Source of the DNA: Symbiodinium natans
Taxonomy: Eukaryota > Sar > Dinophyceae > Suessiales > Symbiodiniaceae
Direction of reading: 5' to 3'
Assembly: GCA_905221605.1 (NCBI GenBank)
Contig: CAJNDS010000175.1
Location: forward strand, 1-64,000
DNA: 64,000 nucleotides
Part shown: in pieces, positions 20,482 through 30,700 of the stretch
Layout: every line of letters starts with the position of its first letter
Numbering within the stretch: the first letter of the stretch is position 1
Program-made: the position numbers and the translations under genes
The notes under the pieces: generated by a model
What the model was told of the DNA's origin: nothing
What the model saw: only the letters and a program-made list of their open reading frames with translations
Databases searched by the model: none

Positions 20482-22253
20482 TCACGTCGTCTTTCTCTTC
20501 TTGCTGCTGGAGCCCTTGCCCTCCTGCTTGTCCAGCAAGTCCTTGCTGGCCTGCAACAAGACACTCTTGGCCGAGATTTTCTTGACATTCGTAAGCAGGG
20601 GCAGCGTCAGCCCATCCAGAGTCTTCCAAGAAATCTTCATGGTCACCTCATCTTCCTTGGACGTCGTCTTCACAAAGTAGAAGGGGACGATAACTTCCGT
20701 GGCTTTCGGCCTGCTGTCGCACAGAAAGCAACTCTTTGCCGGAAAGCCCCATACATATACCCTGTAGACACAATCCTAGTTTCTTGCTTAAGGCGAGGAT
20801 CTCATCGAAGTCTTTGAGCTGCGGCAATGGGGAGAGCTGATACTTGGCACCTTTCCATTCCACGAATGGACAAGATTGCCAGGGGGACGAGCTTCAGCTT
20901 CTGAGCCGCGAAACTGCTCGATGCGTAAATGGCCGTAGGGCTGAGGATGTCCAAGGTCGCCGAATCGCCCGAGTTGTGGTCCTTGTACACTTTGAAGAGC
21001 ATCTGTTGAGCCTCGGCCAGCAGCTCCGCCTCGGCCAACACGGAAGACTTCCCATACATGAGCCCTTCGGCCGCATCCTGCGGCAAAACTTTGGGAAGTG
21101 GCAGCCTCGTGGCTTTCCACTTGCGGAAAAGGCCAGGGGGCTGCACGAATCGGGCCTCGTCGTTCTCGAGACCCGTGTAAACGAAGATCTTGTCTGGGTG
21201 GTCCGCATGCATGTACTTGCCTCCATTCTTCAAGTGCTTGTTCTGCAACAAAGCCTGCTCGCCTACACTCAAGCCACCCAAAAGGTTCAAGGCCTGCTGC
21301 TCATCCTGTTGGTCTTTCGCATCGCTCCCACACGCACTGCCAGAGGCTGCATTGCTCATGGCTTCTTTGGCAAAGAGCTGGGCCACGTGCTCTGGGCTCT
21401 CATACACCTCCATCTTCTCACGGCCCAGCTTCTCTTTTTTCACCAAGATCAAGGTCAGGCGAACCATCATGAGCCCCAAGGCTCGTTGGACGGCAGTCGT
21501 CTTCCCGGAATCCACGTACACCTGGTAGGCATCAGCCACCATCTGCTCGGCTTGCAAGAGGTTCTGGCGAAGATTGGCGCTTTTCAGCTTGTCAAAGTCG
21601 GACTTTGAAAGCAGCCGGGCAGTTCCGTCCACAATTTTTGGGCTCGTCAGCTGGCACGCGAGCAGCGAAGCTCGAAGAAATGGGAACTGGGTACTGGCCT
21701 CCTGCAGGTCCCACGAACACACGGCCTTGAACAGCTCTTCACCGACAGCGACTGTGATCGACAGTTCCTTGCAGAACTCCGACAAAAAGGAGATGAGGGG
21801 GAATCCTGTTCCTTCCCCAAACTTTTGCACATAGACGGCATAGACGCCTACGAAATCCATATAGGAATGGCAGGCGGGCTTCGAAGCCTTGACAGAGTGA
21901 ACGGCATCTTTGAAGGTCTGACCGGACGAGACTAGCAGGGCAACCTGCTGGGCTGCCTCCATTTCCTGGATCCCTAGCCCTACGGAGTGTACGCTGTTGA
22001 GAACCATCTGGCAAAAGGCCGGCAAGGTCGGTGCCAGGTGCTCAGCCTTCCCGCTGATAACCAGCCACTGCCAGCCCTTGTTGCAGGCGTCTTTCATTGC
22101 ATCGTCTTCCAAGTTCAAGAATCCGGTCCCGGAACGCCGTGGGCACACGCGTCGTGTGCAGTTCCCCCTTAACAGACGCATTACGCCACTCGCGGACGCT
22201 TGCGAACGCTTTGCGAACGCTTTGCGGACACTTTGCGAACGCTTGGCGGACAC
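20482..22253 (-). pseudogene. Large recurrent dinoflagellate protein (more than 480 residues) with two 3' frameshifts
   Basis: One frame is open from 22253 to 20802. After about 50 dubious N-terminal residues overlapping a minisatellite, coding-like text runs through GEGTGFPLISFLSEFCKELS, FPFLRASLLACQLTSPKIVD, MVADAYQVYVDSGKTTAVQR and ALGLMMVRLTLILVKKEKLG. It continues through YMHADHPDKIFVYTGLENDE to FAAQKLKLVPL. The sense text then shifts frame near 20870 (FVEWKGAKYQLSPLPQLKDF) and again near 20720 (ATEVIVPFYFVKTTSKEDEV). It ends KKRKTT and a stop at 20482, a nuclear-localisation-like tail. I recall homologues as one of the most repeated protein families in Symbiodinium; the role is unknown to me. 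The starting methionine is uncertain (candidates near 22184 and 22098). The late frameshifts suggest a recently dead copy. Confidence 0.55.
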
Positions 22254-22262
22254 AACGCAACG
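22188..22262. repeat. Short minisatellite (TTGCGAACGC / TTTGCGGACAC)
   Basis: Eleven-base words CTTTGCGAACG and CTTTGCGGACA alternate about six times. They overlap the apparent N terminus of the minus-strand frame, which there reads as SVRKAFAKRSQ repeats, so that part is probably not genuine protein. Confidence 0.85.
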
Positions 22263-22283
22263 ACGTTTGGTAACCTCCCAAGC

Positions 22284-23400
22284 AACGTTAAAACAGGAAC
22301 CCTTCTGCGGAGCATTCGGGAAAAAGCCGAGAAAACAGCAAAACAGACTTCTTGGGGTCCTTTGTTTAATCCTATTTGGAGCTCTAAAATGGCCTGAAGC
22401 CTGAATTCGGCTCTGAGATTCGGTCCCCGAGGCTGGCTTTGTACAAGTATGCTAAGGCAATCCCAAACGGAACCTCTACATCTCCCGCAGCAAGAGTTAG
22501 CCAAAAGAGGAGAAGCAACTCCCTGAAGAGGTACCAACCAAGGCAAGGGGGGTCCAGTGCGGGGTTACCGGCCCTAAGGCAACACAACCACCCCAACCAA
22601 GGCCACACCCCCGACACCAACCCTGTGGGCCCTACTCTTTGTCTGATGGCGCTCCAGGCAATTCTTGAGCCACGTGCGTTCCGGCACGTATATGTTTGTA
22701 CAACTGCTTCGACGCACTTACATCTCCGCGCTCCCCCTGTTCCAGGTTTCATGGGGCACCTTGGGAGATGACCATTTGGCCCAAAACTGCACTTTCTGGC
22801 AGTAGCCTCATCTTCCATTGCTTCATTGGTCACTTCATTCCATCTGTACATCCCATCTTTCTTTCAGCCAAAAGCTGCTTCAGGCATAAATCCAAGTGTT
22901 GGTTCTTCACCCAAAAAGTCCACACTCACAATCCAGTCCGTGTTAACACATCGCTTGCACATAGTTCGAGCGCGTTAAACCCCTTCAAGCTCCGAACCTC
23001 ATGGCCGTTGTCACTTCGAAGCATAGCATCATTTGGGGCAGTGTTTTCGAAGGAAGGGGGAGGGTTTTGTAAGGGGATCCCAAGTCTAACTTGGACCTCA
23101 ATAGCTCAAGTAATACTGAAAAAACTGCAAATGAAGGTTTCCGATATGAGGGGGCACCTTCTCGTGGTCCTTTGTAATTATAAGGGGATCCTATTTTGGC
23201 GCTTCATAGTGTGGATGATCTCATGGGTTGAGTTTCATTGGATCTGCAAGGGCAAGTGAGCAGCAAATGAGGGTTTCCGATATAAGGGGAGGTGCCTTCT
23301 TGGGGTCTTGTGTGTAAGGGGATCCTAGTTGGAGCTCAAAAACATGTCACAAAATCTCAAAAACAGCTCAAACAAACCACTCAATAGCTCAAATAACACT
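22284..23400. other. Probable dispersed-repeat DNA, no supported gene
   Basis: The stretch 22400-22840 reads on the minus strand in several frames through text I recall as common in Symbiodinium non-coding DNA (GTTGGTGTCGGGGGTGTGGC region). Three diverged copies of a GGGGTCCTTTGT...GGGGATCCTA...GGAGCTC phrase occur near 22345, 23160 and 23310. A plus-strand open stretch (22696-23259) lacks any motif and is probably chance. Confidence 0.45.
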
Positions 23401-24010
23401 CAAACATAAATGTTAGCTCATATTGCCCCAGCGCCCGCTTGTTCTCCTCGCCCGCACCGACACACCAATGCGCTGCGCCCCCCCCGGACCCGGAAAGGCT
23501 TCGTGTCCAAGGCTGTTATATGATCCTGCGCGGGGTGTGCATAATAATTCTCATGGTGAGTGCAATAATGCTTTTGGTGCGTATAATAATGCTCATGCAT
23601 GCAAAATCTGGGGCCGTTCAACGGCCCTACGCCGTGCGATTTTGGTTTTCTGCTACATGTATCTAGACGTTTTGGAAAGGGGGGCCCGCGGAAGGGAGTC
23701 GGGCCACGATAGAGGCTGGGCCTCGGGTTCCCGGGCCATTTTTTTTTCCAGGTTTTCAAGGGAGGGTTTGCCTGTGTGGCGGGAGCTCTACTGTAGCTAA
23801 TATCACTAGCTATCCCTGAAACTTAAAGGCTGCCGGTTCTTTTTTTTGGGGGGCCTGGTTTTTTTCCGGGACCTCGCCCATACGCGCCCCAAGTGGGTTT
23901 AAGCTAGGGGGCGGTCTTAAGTTGGGAACCCAAAGCCCGTAGTTCGGGAAACCCCCATGCAAAAAGTGGTCTGATTTTCTTGCATGCTCTTTCACGCTTG
24001 GCATGATGCT
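23401..24010. other. No supported gene; small ~24-bp tandem at 23530-23610
   Basis: TGCATAATAATTCTCATGGT-type words occur three times. The rest is GC-rich with homopolymer C, T and G runs and no convincing reading frame. Confidence 0.5.
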
Positions 24011-24079
24011 CTAGCAGATGCTTCTAGACTTGCAGTTTTTCGCAAGATCGTATGGTTTTGCACAAGTGCTGCATCTATG

Positions 24080-24625
24080 GCAGAACCATGATAACGTCAG
24101 TGCGCGGATCGGCCAGAGCGATGATAACATCCGCTGTCCAGCGCGTGGGATTGGCCACAGCACCCATGGCCGGAACCATGATGACGTCCGTGCTGCCATT
24201 GCATGGGATTGGCCACAGTGATGATAACGTCCGCGTTACCAGTGCGAGGGATTGGCCAGAGCGTCCATGCCCGCAGCATGATAATTGCCGTGATACCAGC
24301 GCATGGGATTGGCCAGAGCGATGCTAACGTCCGTGTTACCAGTACGTGGGTTTGGCCACACCACCCATGCCATGATAACATGGGATTGGCCAGAGTGTGA
24401 TGATCACGTCCGTGTTACCAGTGCGTGACACTGGCCAAAGCATGCATGGCTGAACCATGATAACGTCCGTGTTACCAGTGCGTGAGATTGGGCAGAGCGT
24501 CGATAACATCCGTGTTACCAGTGCGTGGGATTGTCGAAACATGATGACGTCTGTGTTACAAGTGCGTGGGATTGGCCAGAGCCATGATAACGTCCGTGTT
24601 CCCAGTGCGTGGGATTGGTCACAGC
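24080..24625 (+). repeat. ~43-58-bp minisatellite (GATAACGTCCGTGTTACCAG / TGCGTGGGATTGGCC)
   Basis: About twelve diverged units alternate a 43-base form and a longer form with an added CACCCATGGCCGGAACCATG-like segment. Point changes such as GTTACC/GTTCCC and TGCGTG/GCATGG mark the units. No conserved spacer or cas-like gene exists, so this is not a CRISPR array. Confidence 0.92.
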
Positions 24626-24628
24626 ATT

Positions 24629-24690
24629 CCCCTTCCCCCCCTCCCCCCCCCCCTTCCCCCCCCCCCCCCCCCCCTCCCCCCCCCCTCGTC
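24629..24690 (+). repeat. Poly-C tract
   Basis: Almost pure C with a few T interruptions, directly after the minisatellite. Confidence 0.97.
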
Positions 24691-24699
24691 ATATGGGTT

Positions 24700-27170
24700 G
24701 TAGGACGGGCAGATGGCAAAGGGATGGAGGGCCTAGCAGGTGGGCAATGCTCTGTCAACCTTTTGTGCACTGTTGCTTTCGGTCTGAGGGGCAGGTGGTG
24801 CATCGACTCCTGCCCAAGTGCTCCAAGCTTCGTGAAAATTTTGGACCAAGTCAGCATGTCGGTCTTCGTAAAGGACAGAAGGGTTACGGCATGATAGATT
24901 TGAGTGGGACCCAGCCAACACTTGCATATGCAAAAGCGGTTGCACTGAAAGACATGCTGGTGTTGATTGAACATGGCTGCAATGTTTCATTGAACAAATG
25001 AAAAGCACAACGGCTGCGTTGCATCAAGAGCAGCGTACACCAAAGCATGAAAGGTACTGTGACATGTTCAGATGGCACATTTGCCGAGCTTTGTGGCAGG
25101 CAAATCTTAGGCGTCGATGTCAGATTCGGTGCTTGATTACGGTGGGAGTGTCGCTTGATGGCGATGGGATGGCCCATGCTCCATTGTTTCCGCCCGATGG
25201 TTGTAGCTGATTCGCTGGTCGAGCATTTGCATGAAGATAAGTCAATCCGATTCACCGTAGTAAGTGGGTTGGCGGCCGCGGAACCATGTAATAATTCAGG
25301 AACGCCGCGACGGGCGAGACACGAGCGTGACAAGTTTGGACTTCAGACTGTTGCATTGAAAGAAAGCACAACGGAAATCCACTGACAGCAACGTCAAAAG
25401 AAACCAGAAAGTACTGATGAACTATGTTGCATAGTGTAGCTTGCCTCGGGATCCGCAGAGAACACTTGCTGGTGAAGTCTGCTTTTCCACACGATCATTG
25501 TGATCATTCAATGCCCCAAGGAATCAAACGGAATCAGTCACCAGAGTCGTACGCTCAAAGGATTGCGACATGTCAGGGTTCTGGGAGCCTCCCGGCTCGA
25601 AACGAAGAGAAACAACCCCTCAGCTTGCTGACAGCGTTTGGCGAGTTGCTGTTTGTGGGCGCTACTGTCAAGTGAGCGAAAACCTATGAGTCAGTTGCAA
25701 TGACAGGTGCGTGGACACTAATGCGGGGAATTCTAGGTTAGTGCAGGAAAACGGTAGTATCAACCTAGAAGCTCCCAGCATTGCAATCCGTGGCGGCTTA
25801 CGTTTGTGCCTCAGTAATGGTTTGTTCCCATTGCGTCAACATGCGTCAACGATGTACTGCCGTTGATTGCAGTTGATGATTGCGGACGGCGGCCCACCAA
25901 GCTCGGACGCGACACTTCCACAACTTCCAAAAGCACTGACAGGTCGCGCGAATGTTGCACCGTCTCGATGGGGTACCGGAGCTTACGCGGGTCCTCGGTG
26001 GAAGGAGTATTTGCAATTGCTTTAAGTTGCCATGTAGTTCAGTACGCATATGCAGCGGGCTGCAGTACACTCACTCGAAGAGAGAACCATCATGCAAGGG
26101 TAGCCGCATTACTATAAAGCACCAGGACATCCATTGACGGATTAGATCTGACCGGTGAATGCAAATAGTTTTCTACTTGGTAATCGATGAATGATCTCTA
26201 TGAAAATCATACGAGTTCCTACAAGCTGCGATGGCACAGGAAGTAAAGTGGTAGACGGCAAGACTGCGCAAAAGGCCTCTCGCATCTCCTGTACGCCTGC
26301 CTGTATGTGGGCTCGGCTTTGTATGGTTGAGTTTGCATGTTGGTTTTGTTGGATGATTTCCCAAGTCCAACTTATACAGTCCAAAGAATGTGGGTGGGGC
26401 AAACCTATGCGATTCTGGGGCTTGAATACACTCTCTGATCTCGAGCTTTGCCTGCAATGCTTGGCGCGAATTCGGTGAGCTCAAGCTCCCAAGAATCATC
26501 TCCGACCCTTTTTTCGGATGCTTGCATTGCCAAGGCATGAACACAATGTGTTGAGCGGGTTTAAAGTGGATGTGCCGATGCTTTTTCTCAGGTCGAGACA
26601 TGTTCGTGCTTGTTGGTAGTTTCGGTATGTGCATGGCAGCGTTAGAAGAACTCTTCGTGCAGTTTGTGCAATAAGTGGCGCTCAGATGGCGGTTTCGAGT
26701 AAAGCTCGATTTGCCCCATGACTTCCGATGCCGCTTGCCCGTTGTGGGAGACGACCGTCGTGGCATGAGATTTGAGCAGGCGCGATCCAAAGCATCCAAA
26801 GCATCTTTCATCAAGGTTCGACATACTGTTTCGAGTTGATGCGAAGGTGTGGAGAGCACCATTTGTTCGCGCCCTACAGGCCCTACAGTATTAAGTTGGA
26901 AATCAGTTTCATGGTTGCCATTGCTATCATTGCTTTCACCATCCAGATTTGAACGTGTTACAACAAGTGCTCAGTGCGCAAGGACATGGCGATATGCAGA
27001 GTAGCATGTCACAGTTGCATGGGCAACAGCAGATGGTAGAAAGTAGCCAGACATGTCGTCTATTGTCTGTTCGAGGGTGGTGACAGGGAGCATTCAATGT
27101 GCAATCGTTACACACGACATGTATGGGCTAACTGGTTGGGAAGATCCATAAAGTTGTGCAGCCTCGCAGC
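24700..27170. other. Unresolved unique DNA
   Basis: Several short open stretches occur on both strands (for example plus 24730-25001 ending LVLIEHGCNVSLNK, and minus 26862-26173, 229 codons, rich in His/Lys/Ser/Thr). None carries a motif I recognise or a convincing splice-joined partner. Moderate GC content and lack of repeats are compatible with introns or old gene fragments. Confidence 0.35.
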
Positions 27171-27336
27171 TCGTGCCGTTATCCATGGCTATTGACATGG
27201 CCACAACCGATGCTGATGTTCATGAGGTGCCATTATTTGTTGGGATTGCCTACAGTTTGCACTGCAAGAAGTACTTCCATTCAGGCAAGCGACTGCCAGG
27301 ACGCGTGGCTCGCCTAGAAGAACAACCTCTTCTTAT

Positions 27337-27657
27337 TTGCCGCATGCCTCTAACTTGGTTCTCAGGTACAGCCTGGCGCGGGAATTCTACGATGCTTACA
27401 AGAAGTACGCAGCTCTCGTCCAACCAGGGGTTGGTCCTTGTGAGCAGCAAGAACTTGATGCCCTGACGCTTGTTCAGCGATATTCGCCGACTACATTCTT
27501 CACCACCGTTTGGTTTGTTTGGCTGCTTCTTGGACCTAGGACACTTCAGCTGAAATCGATTGCTCACCATGTCATGCAGCTCAAGCTGTTCTCGCCAAAT
27601 GAAGAGCTGGATGACATCAGTAGCACTGTCGCCAATTCAGTGATTCTGGTTTAGATT
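27337..27657 (+). CDS. Unidentified coding-like segment (possible exon)
   Basis: An open plus-strand stretch reads YSLAREFYDAYKKYAALVQP, then CEQQELDALTLVQRYSP, a hydrophobic TTVWFVWLLLGP segment, and LKLFSPNEELDDISSTVANS, ending at a stop near 27654. Composition is protein-like (balanced charges, amphipathic helices) and differs from the repeat DNA around it. I do not recognise a family. It may belong with the open stretch 27857-28249. A chance frame cannot be ruled out. Confidence 0.3.
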
Positions 27658-27856
27658 CTAGAGGCCATGGCTTTCACGTACGTGTCTTGCCAGGTACAGC
27701 TGATCTCAAGTACATGCTTGTTCCGTATCTGCTTGGTGAAGTGGCTGGGATGAAGGTTCAATGTGCTGTTCCTTCCCTGTATCGTCGTTAGCACGATGAG
27801 GGTCCGTGGAAACATAGTGTCTGACAGCTTCAACACATGCTAAAAGGAACGCGACA

Positions 27857-28249
27857 TTGTGTTGGCAACTTTCTCAAAACTTTTTACTTCGGATTTGCCT
27901 TGGTAGGTTCATGTGTGCCGGTTCCCGCATTGTGTTGGACCCCGACGCAAAGAATTCTCAGCTGGATTTGACATGCGCCAATCGGCCAGCGCAATGTGCA
28001 AACAGAGCAGAAGATTTGCAGGCTGAAGGTTTTGTCGAACACCTCCTTTCGTTTGCTATTCCCGGCTGGCGCTTGAGCCAGCATGAACATGGCCTGTCTG
28101 AGCATGTGAAACGCCATGCTGGTGCAGAGTCTGAAAAGATCCAGCCCACCCGAATGGACAAATCCAAAAGTCCGAGTCGGCAGATTGCATGCAAGAGTTG
28201 GCACGGTGTCGACGGAGTTACCCAAGAATTTGGCTTTGTTTTTGTTTGA
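27857..28249 (+). CDS. Unidentified coding-like segment (possible last exon)
   Basis: An open plus-strand stretch of 130 codons includes GSRIVLDPDAKNSQLDLTCA, QAEGFVEHLLSFAIPGWRLS and a basic MDKSKSPSRQIACKS section, ending VTQEFGFVFV and a stop. A T-rich region at 27880-27900 could be an acceptor context. No domain is recognisable. It is noted because 27.2-28.25 kb is the least repetitive part of this interval. Confidence 0.28.
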   Translation: MCWQLSQNFLLRICLGRFMCAGSRIVLDPDAKNSQLDLTCANRPAQCANRAEDLQAEGFVEHLLSFAIPGWRLSQHEHGLSEHVKRHAGAESEKIQPTRMDKSKSPSRQIACKSWHGVDGVTQEFGFVFV

Positions 28250-28383
28250 TTCAGCAATGCAATAAATATTGACGGTCATACGAGCTTGACTCTGAACAGC
28301 AAGCTCCGCCCTGATTGGAAAAACGAATTCCGTGCTAGGTCACATATACCAAGTCCAAACCAAAAGACGATGCAGCCTTGCCA

Positions 28384-28455
28384 TTATTACTGCTACTGCT
28401 ACTGCTCCTGCTCCTGCTCCTGCTCCTGGTCCTTCTCCTGCAGCTGCTGCTCCTG

Positions 28456-28522
<67 letters not shown>
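28384..28522 (+). repeat. (CTGCTC)n/(CTG)n microsatellite
   Basis: Imperfect CTGCTC and CTCCTG units (28384-28455) pass into about twenty CTG triplets. In one frame this reads poly-Leu and in others poly-Ala or poly-Cys, with no surrounding gene. Confidence 0.96.
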
Positions 28523-28687
28523 GCTGCCGACTTTCTCACAACAGCCGTGAACGCTGTCATTTACAGTGTTTTCTGCACGTGCACTGACAGTGTGGAAGTG
28601 CCGGTATTTACAGTGTTTTTTGCACTTGCATTTTTGCATTCTCCGATGTCGATGTTTTTGGAGACATGCCCCCCTTGAACCACCTAC

Positions 28688-28762
28688 TTAGGGTTTAGGG
28701 TTTAGGGTTTTTAGGGTTTTTAGGGTTTATAGGGTTTAGGGTTTAGGGTTTAGGGTTTAGAG
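28688..28762 (+). repeat. TTTAGGG-like tract
   Basis: About nine TTTAGGG-type words. This is the last telomere-like tract seen on the right; none appears beyond it. Confidence 0.93.
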
Positions 28763-28899
28763 CGAAAAGTGCGTGTGACCATGTTTTTGCACCTCTTCTT
28801 TCACATGCTTCTTCACATAGACCTCTCTCTCGGGTTAGCCTTGCATGTCCTATGAGGGCCTTTCATCTCCTATGAGGGCCTTGCATTTCCCGAGTGGCA

Positions 28900-30470
28900 C
28901 GTCGTAGCGAGCGGATTCGCCGGCCCGCCGTCATCCACTGGCGCCTCACGTGAGAGCGCCCGGAGTGAAAGATGAGGCGCTTTGTGTGTGCCTGGATGTC
29001 CTGGAACCACATGCGTCTGGACGTCGGGCACCGCAGCCGTTTCCAACGTGCCGTGGCACCGGCTTCACCTCGAGTGCCTTGTCCCGCTCATCAGACTTGC
29101 TGTGCCCGCGGCTGCGAGCCAGAGGGGCCCCGGCACGACGCGGCGTTGCGCGATGTGTGAGCACGAGGGAGTGGGGATGCCTTTTTCGCCTCTCCGGAGA
29201 GGAAACCGTGCAGGGCAGTCCAGGATCATGCGCTCCGCACTTTTGCAGATGCCCCCGAGCCACGGCCGCCGCGGGGTGTTGCTGTTTTGTGCTGCAACCA
29301 GGTCGCGGCAGTCGGGCGTGCTGGAGGCGTCGACTTCGTCAGGTTGCCGCGAAATATGCAGTGGGCACGAAGCTGGCATAGCCGCATGGCTGCCTCTGTG
29401 GGTGTGCCCTGGTTGCGCCCGCGAGATCCGGCGGGTTAATCTTCCAGTGCCCGCGCATCGGTGTGGTGGGTGCGGAACCAGTTGCGCTGGGAGTACGACC
29501 GGGCTGTTGGACAGGGGCCCCTCCACTGCACGCACGGGTGCACACAGCAGAGGCGCCAGTCGACCCGGGCCCAGCTTCTCCCACATGCTTTGCCATGCAG
29601 CCGGCACGACATGTGGGGGAGCACCAATTCCTGGCTGCACGTGCCGGTTCTGCACGCCGCGGCAGCGGACCGTCGAGGCTGCGCCAGCATTGTTGCTCGC
29701 CTGGTGGAGGCGGGTCTGCCTCGTACTGGTCCACCTGGGTTGGGCGGTACGCCAATTGCGTGAGCCCAATGGCTACCTCCTGGCCCCCATGCATGCTGGA
29801 GTGTTACGGAGGCTTCGCGTGGCATCGGCGCTGGATCACCAGTCAGACCGGTTTCGCCCGGAGCCGCAGCCGCCGTCCGGTCCTGAGCATTCGGTCATCG
29901 GGGTGTCCTCCGACGCCGCAGCATCAGCGCGGCTCGGCCCTCTGGTGCCGGTCTGAAGACCACGACCCAGGAGCAAGCGAGGCAACAGGAGGAAGAGTTT
30001 CCAGGCGCGCACGCTCATCATCCCGGCCGATATGCACCGAGCGGACGGCCTCCAGCGCGGGCAACGGGGACATGACGAACGCCGACGATGAGGAAACGGG
30101 GCACTGTTTGCAGTGTTGGCACGGGGCGCCGGAGCACTGCCTGGAGACCCGAACCATGCAGCTACTCCGGCACGGCAGCCTCCAAGATCTGAACGCGCAG
30201 ACTGCGCGCACAGACGCTCACAGCAGGCGCTTGCCCCTGGCGACGATCGCACGTTGCGGGCGCTGACGGACTGTGATCGTCGGCCGCCGCAGCTGCTGTG
30301 GCCCCTGTCGCCTAACGTCCCTGCGTGCCAAGCTGCGGAAGAAGTCGCGCTGACCGATGCCGACGCCCTGCGCAGCTCCAAGTGCGGGCTGGGCGTGGGT
30401 TTGTCGGAGTCCCCGTCAAACTGTAAAAACTGCTCGCCGACGATGCCGCGGCGCTGGAGTTGTTCACGTT
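28900..30470 (+). mobile_element. GC-rich decayed non-LTR retrotransposon body (probable)
   Basis: GC content rises sharply here and open frames overlap on both strands, as expected for GC-rich DNA. The only firm anchor is the C-terminal signature immediately downstream (30470-30640). By position this stretch should be the upstream reverse-transcriptase part, but I could not find a catalytic Y/F-x-D-D box in any frame. The call therefore rests mainly on the neighbouring segment. Confidence 0.35.
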
Positions 30471-30700
30471 CGGTCAATGTCGACTTCGAAGATGGGCGCT
30501 CCGCTCGCCATAGTGTGTGAAGTCGTGCCGCTTCTGCGCATTGCAATCCGTCTCATTCGCACATGCCTTGCTGGAGTGCCCTGCGCATAGTCAAGCGCAT
30601 GCAGGTGTGCCGTGGAGCTGCTGCTTGCGAGATGTGATGTTTGTCAGCATGCTGCGCTGCCTTGCCGATACGGTGTGTAACATATGAGTGCCTTTTCTTT
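30470..30700 (+). pseudogene. LINE ORF2 C-terminal zinc-knuckle fragment (plus strand)
   Basis: Plus-strand text reads NVDFEDGRSARH, then after a frame change KSCRFCALQSVSFAHALLEC followed by PAHSQAH. The CxxC...HALxxC...H pattern is the C-terminal zinc knuckle seen in many LINE ORF2 proteins. The same words appear in the minus-strand element at 34903-35815 (DFSDGRSARH, CRFCASATDSLQHALLGC). The two fragments are therefore relatives of one family in opposite orientation. The frame change between GRSARH and CRFC makes this copy non-functional. Confidence 0.6.

Noticed and set aside
20844-21608. A 254-codon plus-strand frame opposite the large minus-strand family protein
   Set aside because: The minus strand carries the coherent protein text; this frame is its antisense shadow.
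24080-24625. Regularly spaced repeats resembling a CRISPR array
   Set aside because: Units diverge throughout, there are no unique spacers of constant length and no cas genes, and the DNA is eukaryotic.
28378-28587. A poly-Leu/poly-Ala protein at the (CTG)n tract
   Set aside because: It is open in several frames only because of the triplet repeat; flanking residues show no conserved text.
28982-29956. A 324-codon plus-strand open frame as a gene
   Set aside because: It is Cys/Arg/Gly/Pro-rich, overlapped by equally long minus-strand frames and lacks motifs; GC-rich composition explains it.
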